Of a DNA stretch of 64,000 nucleotides, positions 53,507 through 62,075 are shown piece by piece. How positions within the stretch are numbered: the stretch's first letter is position 1; the number at the start of each line of letters is the position of its first letter. Location: assembly GCA_052143275.1 (NCBI GenBank), contig JBKQTH010000136.1, positions 1 to 64,000 on the forward strand, given 5' to 3'. This DNA comes from JAJPKE01 sp052143275. Its GTDB lineage: Bacteria; Chloroflexota; Ktedonobacteria; Ktedonobacterales; JADMIN01. Under the pieces are notes generated by a model. That model searched no databases. It was not told the DNA's origin and worked only from the letters and a program-made list of their open reading frames with translations. The position numbers and the translations under genes were made by a program.

Positions 53507-54451
53507 ATGCAGCTGGATATACTGAATGAGGCTCAGAGGTTGCGCTCAGAGCGCCGACCGTTTGCTCTAGCGACGGTTGTGGCGGCAAAGCAGCCGGCCT
53601 CTGGAACTCCGGGCGCTCGAGCTATTATTCTAGCCGACGGTGAAATCGAGGGCTGGATTGGTGGCAACTGCGCACAACCAACGGTAATTGCGCAAGGACT
53701 CGCCGCTCTTGCCGACGGAGTGCCCCGTCTGGTCGTGCTGCGTCCAGATGCTCTGACGGAAACTCCAGCGGTACCCGGGCTGGTTGAGGTGCCCATGCTC
53801 TGCGCCAGCGGAGGTGAGTTGCAAATCTTCGTAGAACCTTTTCTCCCAAAAATCGAGCTAGCGGTGATAGGCGGTTCACCGGTGGCTCAGGCGCTGGTGC
53901 GTCTCGGCGCCGTCCTCGACTTTGACGTATGGGCATGCGACCCCAGCGCCAACATGGAGACTTTCTCTGACGCCAGTCAGCTGATAGCAGACCTACCGGC
54001 GCTTCGGGCGCAGTTAGGCACTCACAGCTACGTAGTCGCGGCCACCCTCAACACCTACGATGAGGATGCGGTCAAAGCGGCGCTGGAGAGTAATGCCAGC
54101 TATGTCGGCGTGGTAGCCAGCCGCAAGCGTTTTAGCGACCTGCAGAAGTACTTGCGTAAGCAAGGATTCAAGGAAGACCAGGTTGCTCGGCTGAAGCGCC
54201 CCTATGGCGTACCAGGCGCTGGTCTACATCCGGGTGAGATTGCCTTCAGCGTAATGGCCGAATTGCTCGAGGCACGGCACCGGCACGTTGGAATTGTTAC
54301 CGATCTGCCATCGGTGCGGAGGGCGGAGGCGACTGATCCGGTCTGCGGCATGAAGGTAGACATTGCCACTGCGCGCTACCGGAGCGAGCGTGCTGGCCAG
54401 ACCTTCTATTTCTGCTGCGCCGGTTGCCAGGCAAGCTTTGAGACTCCATGA
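53507..54451 (+). CDS. XdhC/CoxI-family protein fused to a YHS domain
   Basis: 314 residues. Residues 1-75 are the XdhC/CoxI domain (LATVVAAKQPASGTPGARAI, IGGNCAQPTV); 115-260 the XdhC Rossmann domain (ELAVIGGSPVAQALVRLGAV, YVVAATLNTYDEDAV, GAGLHPGEIAFSVMAELL). XdhC helps sulfurate and insert the Mo cofactor. The last 40 residues are a YHS domain (DPVCGMKVD, FYFCCAGC) with Cys residues, which often binds metal. The YHS domain could handle Cu or another metal during active-site maturation, but that is inference. Last gene of the cox cluster; coxD, coxE and coxF are not in the window. Confidence 0.88.
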   Translation: MQLDILNEAQRLRSERRPFALATVVAAKQPASGTPGARAIILADGEIEGWIGGNCAQPTVIAQGLAALADGVPRLVVLRPDALTETPAVPGLVEVPMLCASGGELQIFVEPFLPKIELAVIGGSPVAQALVRLGAVLDFDVWACDPSANMETFSDASQLIADLPALRAQLGTHSYVVAATLNTYDEDAVKAALESNASYVGVVASRKRFSDLQKYLRKQGFKEDQVARLKRPYGVPGAGLHPGEIAFSVMAELLEARHRHVGIVTDLPSVRRAEATDPVCGMKVDIATARYRSERAGQTFYFCCAGCQASFETP

Positions 54452-54669
54452 GGGAGACCATTCATTAATTAAGTAATCCTACCCCGTGACGCCCGCAGCC
54501 CGGAGACTGGCATGGGCCTTGCAAACCAATATGGGTCTGCAAGACGAAATGTTCTTCCCTTCTGTATCAGAGGGCCTGTTCTCTTGGAAAGCTCGCAGAA
54601 GATTCAGTATAATTCCTCACTGGCAGGAGAGTCGACTGGAGTTCTTTTTCCTTTATATACTCAACTCTG

Positions 54670-56625
54670 TTGGTATTGTCGACGCCGTTTTGGGGTGATG
54701 TGGAGCGTAGAGTGGATCTCCAATCTGGGACCAGTAGGCACAATGCACAGTCCCACTCGCCTCCGGCTACACAGGGAAGTACTCTGCCCGGAGCGGCGTC
54801 GCTATGCACCGGCGACACTGCTCGCAAGGACTGGTCCAAACCGCGCACAAATGCTTTACCTCCACTGGATACATCCTGCGTCGAGCGTGGGAGCGTGTCT
54901 GGGCTATCGCTCGGTCATTCAGGAAGCTGGTGTCCAGAGCCAAGGGGGTATGCACTCCAACCATATTCGGCCAGCAATCCTAGGTCACAGTCGCCGGCGC
55001 CAGCTGTCAGGCGTCTACCCGTGGCGTACCGGCGTCGTCCACCCCTGGTAGGACAAGTCTTCCGGCAAGTTAGAGCAGCCAACTGGCACCACAGAATAGA
55101 CTGGGCGCTTGTTCTACGCACGAATACGTATCGGGTGTGGCTCATTGCCAGCACGATCGCACTCACGCTGGCGCTCTATCGATTGCAGAACCTGCTTGGC
55201 GCGGTGCCGTTGCATCCTACAACCGTGCAGTACGCTGTGCAGTGGGCCGAGCTGATCTGGTTGGTGCCCGTACCCCTTTCTGTGGCGCTGTGGCTGGGAT
55301 GGCTGATCTTTGCCGGCGTAGGGCAGCCGGATCCCACGCCTGTCAGGGCGCCGCATCCTAAAATCGGTTCTGTGCGGCTGGTCATTCGCTTCGTGACTCG
55401 CGGAGACAATGTGTCAGTGCTGCGTGAAAGCGTAAACGCTGTCCACCGCTCATTTTCCGGCTATCTAGTACAGCCAGCGCCATACCGCATCGAGATCGTA
55501 AGCGATCGCGCGTTGAGCCTAGGTGATCAGAGTGGATCGACTCATATTGTGGTTGTGCCACCTGACTATTGCACCGGTGCTGGTTCGCTCTATAAGGCAC
55601 GAGCGCTCACATATCTACAGTCGCTCATGAAACCAGAACCAGGAGACTGGTACTTATATCTTGACGAGGAGAGCCAAGTAGATAGCTCGGTGCTCTCCGG
55701 TATCTACCGTTTCATTGGTCGTGCACGTACGCCGAGAAGTCGTCGATTTTCCGCCAGGGTCATTGGGCAGGGAGCAATTGTCTATCAGGGTGGCCACTGG
55801 TTCTTCCGTGGCGCGGATGGCCTGCGCACCGCCGACGACCTGGGACGGTTCCGGTTGCAGTATGCTCTGGGAATGCCGCTTTTTGGCATTCATGGCTCAT
55901 ACATTTTGGTACCTGGAGATGCGGACCAGCAACTCTCCTTCGATGTTGGGCCGCGCAACTCCCTCACCGAAGATGCGGCCTGGGCTCTGCGTGCCTGGTC
56001 ACATGGCTACCGCTTTGGCTGGGTAGAGGGCTATCTGCACGAGCAACCTCCACAGGACATCATGGACTTCGTTCGTCAACGTGGTCGGTGGCTCTCAGGT
56101 ATCAGGTTGGTCATCGCTGATAACGAGGTGCCGTTTTGTTACCGAGCTTGCTTGGGTATGTTCACCGCGCTCTGGCAGCTGGCATTCTTACCCTTTGTCG
56201 TTGCCTTAGCGGCTGTGGTGGTACATATCGCGCCATTTGCCTGGATGCGGATTCCAGCTGACTTTGCCTGGTCAGCTTTCGTTCTGGCCTACCTTCAGGG
56301 AGCGCACGTACAAGCCACGCATCCTCTAGGATCCGGCCAAACTGCAGTCCGAAATAACCCGGCATCCGGATTACAGCGTTCAGAGTTGCTGGGTAGCGGC
56401 CGGCAAGTTCTCGCGCTGCTCGGTGCATGGGCCACGTCGCTGGGCTACATCTGGTTCGCGCTGCTTGAAGCGCTCGGTGTTCTCTATAGCCTCAAGCCTG
56501 GCAAAGGATTCTTTGTCATCAGGAAACCCAGCCTAACCAAGACTTTGAGCACGGGCAGGGATCGTCTGCGAGCGGATGGGTCACTGGTACCAAGGGCTCC
56601 GGCTCCGCTCGAGCCAACGGGATAG
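54670..56625 (+). CDS. Membrane GT2 glycosyltransferase, Egghead-like
   Basis: 651 residues from a TTG at 54670 (GTG 54700 is an alternative). GT-A core: WYLYLDEESQVDSSVLSGI (DxE-type metal site), EDAAWALRAWSHGYRFGW with the acid, and QRGRWLSGI. These match Egghead-type beta-1,4-mannosyltransferases; the bacterial relatives are processive membrane GTs. Helices at about 150-172, 190-215 and several after residue 500. Sugar and acceptor are not known. The first 145 residues are Ser/Pro-rich, unlike relatives, so the real start may be further downstream. It ends 8 bp before the GH113-like gene. Confidence 0.8.
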   Translation: MVLSTPFWGDVERRVDLQSGTSRHNAQSHSPPATQGSTLPGAASLCTGDTARKDWSKPRTNALPPLDTSCVERGSVSGLSLGHSGSWCPEPRGYALQPYSASNPRSQSPAPAVRRLPVAYRRRPPLVGQVFRQVRAANWHHRIDWALVLRTNTYRVWLIASTIALTLALYRLQNLLGAVPLHPTTVQYAVQWAELIWLVPVPLSVALWLGWLIFAGVGQPDPTPVRAPHPKIGSVRLVIRFVTRGDNVSVLRESVNAVHRSFSGYLVQPAPYRIEIVSDRALSLGDQSGSTHIVVVPPDYCTGAGSLYKARALTYLQSLMKPEPGDWYLYLDEESQVDSSVLSGIYRFIGRARTPRSRRFSARVIGQGAIVYQGGHWFFRGADGLRTADDLGRFRLQYALGMPLFGIHGSYILVPGDADQQLSFDVGPRNSLTEDAAWALRAWSHGYRFGWVEGYLHEQPPQDIMDFVRQRGRWLSGIRLVIADNEVPFCYRACLGMFTALWQLAFLPFVVALAAVVVHIAPFAWMRIPADFAWSAFVLAYLQGAHVQATHPLGSGQTAVRNNPASGLQRSELLGSGRQVLALLGAWATSLGYIWFALLEALGVLYSLKPGKGFFVIRKPSLTKTLSTGRDRLRADGSLVPRAPAPLEPTG

Positions 56626-56632
56626 TGAGATT

Positions 56633-57733
56633 ATGAAACGCAGACTTCTTCATGGCGCGCTGATCGCGTTGCTCGTCATATCTGGCGGTGTCGGCATGGA
56701 GTGGATTTTACTCACCGGGTCCACGCCCCAGTCCGTAATCGCGGCATTCCAGCCGACTTCAGTGCCAATACCCATTGTATATGCGCGCCCCCTCTTCGAG
56801 ACCGGCATGGCATTCCCTCGTTGGGGGGTGGACGCCTATACCAGCACTGATCCCAACTACCTCGTCGGTCTCAACGAGATTCAGAACCAGACTGCAGCTC
56901 GCTGGATCGAGCTAACCATAAACCTGTACCAGGCGACGACTACTTCGACAACAATTAGCACACAGAGCTATACTCCTACACCGAGTTCGCTGGAGGAAGG
57001 GATTCGGACTGCGCATCTGCACGGCTTCCGGGTCTTTGTCGAACCACTCGTGACCGTGGGCGAGAACATATGGTCCGGCAGCATCGGTTTCACGAATCCA
57101 CGCAAGGCAGCCGCCTGGTTCAAGAGCTACTGGCAGGTCCTGCAGCCCTATCTTGGCGCAGCTGCGCAGGCCGGAGCCGACCAGTTTGCCGTCGGCACCG
57201 AATTTAGCGGGCTGGAGCATCCGTGGGCGACTCAGTGGAACGCCTTAATTGCGCAGGCGCACATCGTATTTCCAGGCACATTGACCTACAACGTCAACTT
57301 CAGTGGTTTTCAGGGGCAACTGCCAAGTTGGTTCACCAATCCTCTGCTCACCTATATAGGTGTCTCAACCTACTATTCTTTAACTAGTAATTCGGAGCCA
57401 GTAGATCCTAGTCTTATGCCAATTCTGTGGTATGACGAAGCCGAGGTACCGCTGGACAACCTTGCTGCGCGTCTGGGCAAACCACTCATTCTCTCCGAGA
57501 TCGGCTATAGAGACAGCAGTGATGCAGTCTATAAGCCGTTTCTCCGCTCAACCGACGCTCCTCCCGATCCCGGTGAGCAGGCAGGAGCGTACGCCGCTGC
57601 GCTCCAAGACACCATGCACGACCCGTATATTGACGGCATCTTCTTCTGGGCCTGGTCTTTGCCGCCGTTCTCGCCCAACTGGCTGCCAGCGGCCAATGTT
57701 TTGCACCACTGGTATACCTCACCAGCAGCTTGA
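56633..57733 (+). CDS. GH113-like glycoside hydrolase, membrane-anchored
   Basis: 366 residues from ATG 56633. A signal anchor at about 6-28, then a TIM-barrel domain. Predicted acid/base Glu190 (FAVGTEFSGLE) and nucleophile Glu289 (LILSEIGY) fit the GH113 pattern, a beta-mannanase family, and GIFFWAWSL is the last barrel strand. Together with the adjacent GT2 it suggests synthesis and trimming or release of a beta-mannan-like extracellular glycan. Homology to GH113 is by motif; the substrate is inferred from the neighbour. Confidence 0.75.
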   Translation: MKRRLLHGALIALLVISGGVGMEWILLTGSTPQSVIAAFQPTSVPIPIVYARPLFETGMAFPRWGVDAYTSTDPNYLVGLNEIQNQTAARWIELTINLYQATTTSTTISTQSYTPTPSSLEEGIRTAHLHGFRVFVEPLVTVGENIWSGSIGFTNPRKAAAWFKSYWQVLQPYLGAAAQAGADQFAVGTEFSGLEHPWATQWNALIAQAHIVFPGTLTYNVNFSGFQGQLPSWFTNPLLTYIGVSTYYSLTSNSEPVDPSLMPILWYDEAEVPLDNLAARLGKPLILSEIGYRDSSDAVYKPFLRSTDAPPDPGEQAGAYAAALQDTMHDPYIDGIFFWAWSLPPFSPNWLPAANVLHHWYTSPAA

Positions 57734-57744
57734 CACGAGCTCCT

Positions 57745-57771
57745 TTAGCACTCACTTGACACGACTGCCAA
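57745..57771 (+). promoter_or_regulatory. CIRCE operator 1 (upstream)
   Basis: TTAGCACTC (57745-57753), nine bases, GACTGCCAA (57763-57771). Left arm is the exact CIRCE consensus, right arm matches 7 of 9 (consensus GAGTGCTAA). The spacer contains the -35 box TTGACA of the hrcA promoter, so HrcA binding would block RNA polymerase. Confidence 0.8.
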
Positions 57772-57784
57772 CAGGTGATATTCT
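57756..57784 (+). promoter_or_regulatory. hrcA operon promoter
   Basis: TTGACA (57756-57761), 17-bp spacer, TATTCT (57779-57784). Overlapped by CIRCE operator 1 and followed by CIRCE operator 2. Confidence 0.82.
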
Positions 57785-57792
57785 CTGGATTG

Positions 57793-57819
57793 TTAGCAGT
57801 CTCTGGTGTTGAATGCTAA
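57793..57819 (+). promoter_or_regulatory. CIRCE operator 2 (downstream)
   Basis: TTAGCAGTC (57793-57801), nine bases, GAATGCTAA (57811-57819). Each arm differs from the consensus at one base. It lies near the expected transcription start, 51 bp upstream of the hrcA ATG. Confidence 0.9.
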
Positions 57820-57870
57820 CCAGAGGTTGGTACTTTGCGGTGGACTCTGGTTGAGCGAAAGGGACGAGTG

Positions 57871-58941
57871 ATGTCGTTTGAAGGCCGATTGAGCGTGCGC
57901 GAGCAGGTAATCTTGCGCGCGCTGGTGGAGGAATATATCCGTACCGCCGAGCCAGTCGCCTCCAAGCAGCTCTCCGACCAGCTTTCCCAGATCTACGGTC
58001 CAGGCTACGGTGCGGCCACGGTTCGCAACGAGCTGGCTTACCTCGAAGAAGCTGGATTGATCTACCAGCCCCATATCTCGGCGGGACGGACACCCACTGA
58101 TCTGGGCTACCGTTATTTTGTCGAAAGGCTGATGAGCGAATCGCAGCTTTCTATGGAGGAGCAGAGGCTCATTCGCCACCAGTTCTTCCAGGTGCAGCAT
58201 CAGCTGGACGAGTGGGTGCGACTTACAGCTTCGGTACTAGCACAGGCCCTGCAGAGTGCGGCTATCGTTACTTCGCCACGCAGTGTCCAGGCGCAACTCA
58301 AACACTTCGAACTGCTGGCGCTGAGCGATGCATTGGCGTTCTTGGTGCTGGTGCTGGATGACGGCACCGTTCGCCAGGAACGACTCCTGCTAGATACTCC
58401 GACTTCGCAGGAGGAGCTTAGCCGGATCGCTACCCGTTTCAACGCCCGCTTCCATGCTGCTAACGCGAAGCTGGTCGCTCGGCTTGCCGAGCAGCAAAGC
58501 GATTACCTCAATCCCAATGAACGGATTGTGGTAGAATCACTGGTCCGGTTGCTGTCGCAGTTTGATCTACTGTCGCAGGGCTCACTCTATCACGACGGCA
58601 TCGTACAGCTGCTGCAGCGAGATGAGTTCACCCACGCTGATCCGGAACGCATCCGCAAGGTGGTGGAAGTGCTGGAACGCAGCCGCTTCCTTCCAGCATT
58701 AGCACCGCAGGTGATGGAATCAGATGGCGTACAGGTGATCATTGGCGCCGAAAACGGCTCCGAGGCTCTCAAAGACATGAGCGTGATTGTTTCACGCTAT
58801 GGTGTGGAAGGGCAGGTCGGTGGATTGCTGGGCATCGTGGCCCCGCGCCGCATGCAGTATGGGCGTGCCATCGCGGTCGTACGTTACCTGACCCAGATGC
58901 TCAATGATCTGTTATCCGATCTCTATGGACCGGAGGCTTGA
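57871..58941 (+). CDS. hrcA: Heat-inducible transcription repressor HrcA
   Basis: 356 residues from ATG 57871 (AAAGGGACGAG upstream). Winged helix at the N-terminus: LVEEYIRTAEPVASKQL, AATVRNELAYLEEAGLI, HISAGRTPTDLGYRYFV. The effector domain follows. HrcA binds CIRCE and is released when GroE chaperones are titrated by unfolded protein. It is the first gene of hrcA-grpE-dnaK-dnaJ, with two CIRCE sites at its own promoter, so it represses itself. Confidence 0.96.
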   Translation: MSFEGRLSVREQVILRALVEEYIRTAEPVASKQLSDQLSQIYGPGYGAATVRNELAYLEEAGLIYQPHISAGRTPTDLGYRYFVERLMSESQLSMEEQRLIRHQFFQVQHQLDEWVRLTASVLAQALQSAAIVTSPRSVQAQLKHFELLALSDALAFLVLVLDDGTVRQERLLLDTPTSQEELSRIATRFNARFHAANAKLVARLAEQQSDYLNPNERIVVESLVRLLSQFDLLSQGSLYHDGIVQLLQRDEFTHADPERIRKVVEVLERSRFLPALAPQVMESDGVQVIIGAENGSEALKDMSVIVSRYGVEGQVGGLLGIVAPRRMQYGRAIAVVRYLTQMLNDLLSDLYGPEA

Positions 58942-59036
58942 CCAAACGGTGAGGGGTATACAGACAACCGGAGAGAGTTAGGCGAGAGGTAGGTAGGTAG
59001 GTAGCAAGCTACCTAGATAGATTGGCACGAGGTGTT

Positions 59037-59720
59037 ATGGCTGAGGAAGAGATAACCGTTTCCACCACTGATGCCCAGGCGGCATCTGACGAAGCGGGCA
59101 ACCTGTCCGAGATACCTTTGGCTGAGCGGTCCGAGACCGACCTGCAAGGCAGTCGCGTCGTCCAGCTGGAGCAACAAGTGAGTGAACTTGAGCAGAAGCT
59201 GGCTAGGGAGAGCGAACAGGCTACAGACTATATGAATCGCTATCAGCGTATTCAGGCTGACTTCGCGAACTTCAAGCGGCGCGCTCAGCAAGAACAGGAG
59301 CAGCAGAACCTGCTGCTGGCCGCCCAGGTGATCACTCTGTTTCTACCAGCGCTTGATAGTTTTGAACGCGCTTTCGCTACTCTGCCTCCGAGTCTGCGCG
59401 GCTATTCCTGGATCGACGGCATTTCATTGGTGCTGATGGAAATGCAGCACGCACTCCATGCATATGGCGTCCAGCCAATCGAGGTACAGCTAGGTCAAGC
59501 CTTCGATCCGTCACGTCATGAATCCGTTGGCGAGGTTGAGACAAGTGAGTATCCCGAAGGCCATATTGCTGTGATACTTCAATCGGGATATGAGGTGCAG
59601 GGACGTACCCTGAGACCCACACTAGTCCAAGTTGCTCGTTCGCCAGCAGCGGCGCCCGCCGAGCCTGGCGGTGCAGCCGAAATCGATGCAGCTGCAAGCT
59701 CCACTCAAGGCAACCAATAG
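59037..59720 (+). CDS. grpE: Nucleotide exchange factor GrpE
   Basis: 227 residues from ATG 59037. Acidic N-terminus, then a coiled coil (VVQLEQQVSELEQKLARESE, ADFANFKRRAQQE) and the C-terminal beta domain (GQAFDPSRHESVGEVETSEY, VLQSGYEVQGRTLRPTLVQV). Stimulates ADP release from DnaK. The preceding 95 bp carries four tandem GGTA units at about 58986-59001. Confidence 0.95.
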   Translation: MAEEEITVSTTDAQAASDEAGNLSEIPLAERSETDLQGSRVVQLEQQVSELEQKLARESEQATDYMNRYQRIQADFANFKRRAQQEQEQQNLLLAAQVITLFLPALDSFERAFATLPPSLRGYSWIDGISLVLMEMQHALHAYGVQPIEVQLGQAFDPSRHESVGEVETSEYPEGHIAVILQSGYEVQGRTLRPTLVQVARSPAAAPAEPGGAAEIDAAASSTQGNQ

Positions 59721-59835
59721 TTTGTTCCTTGTCTGTAGGCAGCGTAGCTGCCAGCAAGGCCTGTAAGGCACGTAAATACTGTAGTGGCTGGATTACCAGC
59801 CAAAATGTCAAGACATGTATGAGGAGGCTCCTTTC

Positions 59836-61734
59836 GTGGGCAAAGTCATCGGCATTGACCTTGGTACAACCAATAGCTGTGTTGCGGTAATGGAGGGCGG
59901 CGAGCCAGTCGTCATTCCGAATTCTGAGGGGAGCCGCACAACACCGTCTGTCGTCGCCTTCACCAAGAACGGCGAACGGCTGGTCGGGGAAGTAGCCAAA
60001 CGCCAAGCCATTACCAATTCTGAGAACACCGTTTTCTCGATCAAGCGCTTTATGGGGCGCAAATTCGATGACCCTGAAGTTGACCGAGACAAGCGTCTGG
60101 TCCCGTTTAAGGTGGTACGCGCGGCCAATGGTGACGCCTGGGTGGAGGCCAACGGCAAGCAATACTCTCCGCCTGAGATCAGCGCGATGATTCTGCAGAA
60201 GCTCAAAGCCGACGCCGAATCCTATCTTGGCGAGCGAGTGACTGAGGCAGTGATCACTGTACCCGCCTACTTCAATGATGCCCAACGCCAGGCGACCCGA
60301 GATGCCGGTAAAATTGCTGGTCTGGACGTCAAGCGTATCATCAACGAGCCAACCGCAGCTTCGCTGGCCTATGGCTTGGATAAAAAGAAAGATGAACGCA
60401 TAGCAGTCTATGACCTGGGTGGCGGCACCTTCGACATCTCGATCCTGGAACTGGGAGACGGTGTCTTTGAAGTCAAGGCTACCAACGGCGATACTCACCT
60501 GGGTGGAGATGATTTCGACCAGCGCATTATTAACTGGCTCGCCGACGAGTTCAAACGCGAGCAGGGCATCGACCTGCGTCAGGATAAGATGGCGTTGCAG
60601 CGCCTGAAGGAAGCAGCGGAGAAGGCTAAGAAAGAGCTCTCTTCCTCGATGCAGACCGAAATCAATCTTCCGTTTATCACTGCGGACCAGAGTGGACCCA
60701 AGCACCTGGCAGTCACGTTGACACGGGCCAAGCTGGAACAGCTGGTGGACAATTTGGTCGAGAAGTCCAGTACGCCGGTCGCCAAAGCCCTAGATGACGC
60801 GGGAGTCAAACCGTCTCAAGTCGACGAAGTAGTGCTGGTTGGCGGTATGACCCGCATGCCTATGGTCCAGGCATTGGTGAAGCGCATCTTTGACAAGGAT
60901 CCCAATAAGGGGGTTAATCCCGACGAAGTCGTCGCCATCGGCGCTGCGATCCAGGCCGGCGTCCTTACCGGCGAGGTACGCGATGTACTGCTACTCGACG
61001 TAACCCCACTATCGCTGGGTATCGAGACCCTGGGCGGCGTAATGACCAAGCTCATCGAGCGCAACACAACTATTCCAACCCAGAAGAGCCAGGTCTTTTC
61101 AACGGCGAGCGATGGTCAGACCAGCGTAGAGATCAAGGTCTTCCAGGGTGAGCGCGAACTAGCTCACGATAATCGCCTGCTTGGCAACTTTATTCTGGAT
61201 GGCATTCCACCCGCTCCCCGTGGCATACCGCAGATCGAAGTGACCTTTGACATCGATGCCAACGGTATCGTGAATGTGAAGGCTCATGATCGAGGCACTG
61301 GTCGCGAACAGCGCATTACGATTCAGCCATCCAGCGGCCTCAATAAAGACCAGATCGAGCGCATGGTGAAGGATGCCGAGGCTCACGCCGGCGAAGACCG
61401 CCGCCGCCGGGAGGAGATTGAGGTTCGCAACGAAGCCGATAACTCCGCCTACCAGGCCGAGAAGACGCTCCGAGACCTAGGAGACAAGGTCTCGCCCGAG
61501 GTGAAGAGCGACGTAGAGTCAAAGATCTCGGACGTACGGGCTGCCTTGGGCACCGACGATCTGGATCGCATGCGCGCGGCCAAAGATGCGTTGCAGACGG
61601 CAATGCTCAAGGTTGGCGAGCAGGTCTACTCGGCAGCCGGGTCGGCAGGCGCTTCGTCAACTGGGAGCGACGGCGGCAGTGGCAGCGGTCCTTCTGATGA
61701 CAATACTGTTGAAGGTGAATTCAAGGAGATGTAA
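59836..61734 (+). CDS. dnaK: Chaperone DnaK
   Basis: 632 residues from GTG 59836 (GGAGG nine bases upstream); an ATG at 59815 would add seven residues. Hsp70 ATPase domain: IGIDLGTTNSCVAV, VYDLGGGTFDISIL, VLVGGMTRMPMVQ. Linker DVLLLDVTPLSLGIETLGG, then the substrate-binding domain and a flexible Gly/Ser-rich C-terminus ending GEFKEM. Folds and rescues proteins with GrpE and DnaJ. Confidence 0.97.
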   Translation: MGKVIGIDLGTTNSCVAVMEGGEPVVIPNSEGSRTTPSVVAFTKNGERLVGEVAKRQAITNSENTVFSIKRFMGRKFDDPEVDRDKRLVPFKVVRAANGDAWVEANGKQYSPPEISAMILQKLKADAESYLGERVTEAVITVPAYFNDAQRQATRDAGKIAGLDVKRIINEPTAASLAYGLDKKKDERIAVYDLGGGTFDISILELGDGVFEVKATNGDTHLGGDDFDQRIINWLADEFKREQGIDLRQDKMALQRLKEAAEKAKKELSSSMQTEINLPFITADQSGPKHLAVTLTRAKLEQLVDNLVEKSSTPVAKALDDAGVKPSQVDEVVLVGGMTRMPMVQALVKRIFDKDPNKGVNPDEVVAIGAAIQAGVLTGEVRDVLLLDVTPLSLGIETLGGVMTKLIERNTTIPTQKSQVFSTASDGQTSVEIKVFQGERELAHDNRLLGNFILDGIPPAPRGIPQIEVTFDIDANGIVNVKAHDRGTGREQRITIQPSSGLNKDQIERMVKDAEAHAGEDRRRREEIEVRNEADNSAYQAEKTLRDLGDKVSPEVKSDVESKISDVRAALGTDDLDRMRAAKDALQTAMLKVGEQVYSAAGSAGASSTGSDGGSGSGPSDDNTVEGEFKEM

Positions 61735-62075
61735 GACCGGCCAGTACTCACCTCCTGTTTGCCATTCCTGCTCTACTTACCCCGAAAAGATGAGTGGAGC
61801 AGCGAGAATGGTCCTAAACCAGCGGCGGTATCTGGTATCATCATACCAGTGCCGCCCTCGGTTGTATATTAAGCCAGGGTTCCCAGAAGAGAACAGTGCT
61901 GCGCACTGATTGGTCATTTCTGTTAGAATAAGCGCGCCACAGCCGGCACATCGCCTGTACCGCTGTGGCCGCAAACTTTGGAATGTGGGTTGGGAGGCTC
62001 CCAGCCAGGGAGCGGCGCCTCGCCTGCCCGAGGATCTCGCAGCTCTGGCAGGAGAGTCGCAAGAAGAGGAAGCCA
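61735..62075 (+). other. dnaK-dnaJ intergenic region, 341 bp
   Basis: Unusually long for this operon. It holds a hairpin at 61824-61856: GGCGG (61824-61828) with CCGCC (61852-61856) outside, and CTGGTAT (61832-61838) with ATACCAG (61843-61849) inside, loop CATC. There is no T-run after it. A TAGAAT at 61924-61929 could be a -10 without a good -35. No gene seen. Confidence 0.6.

Noticed and set aside
54512..55051. Alternative 179-residue frame before the GT2 gene
   Set aside because: No domain or signal; kept only as a note on the uncertain GT2 start.
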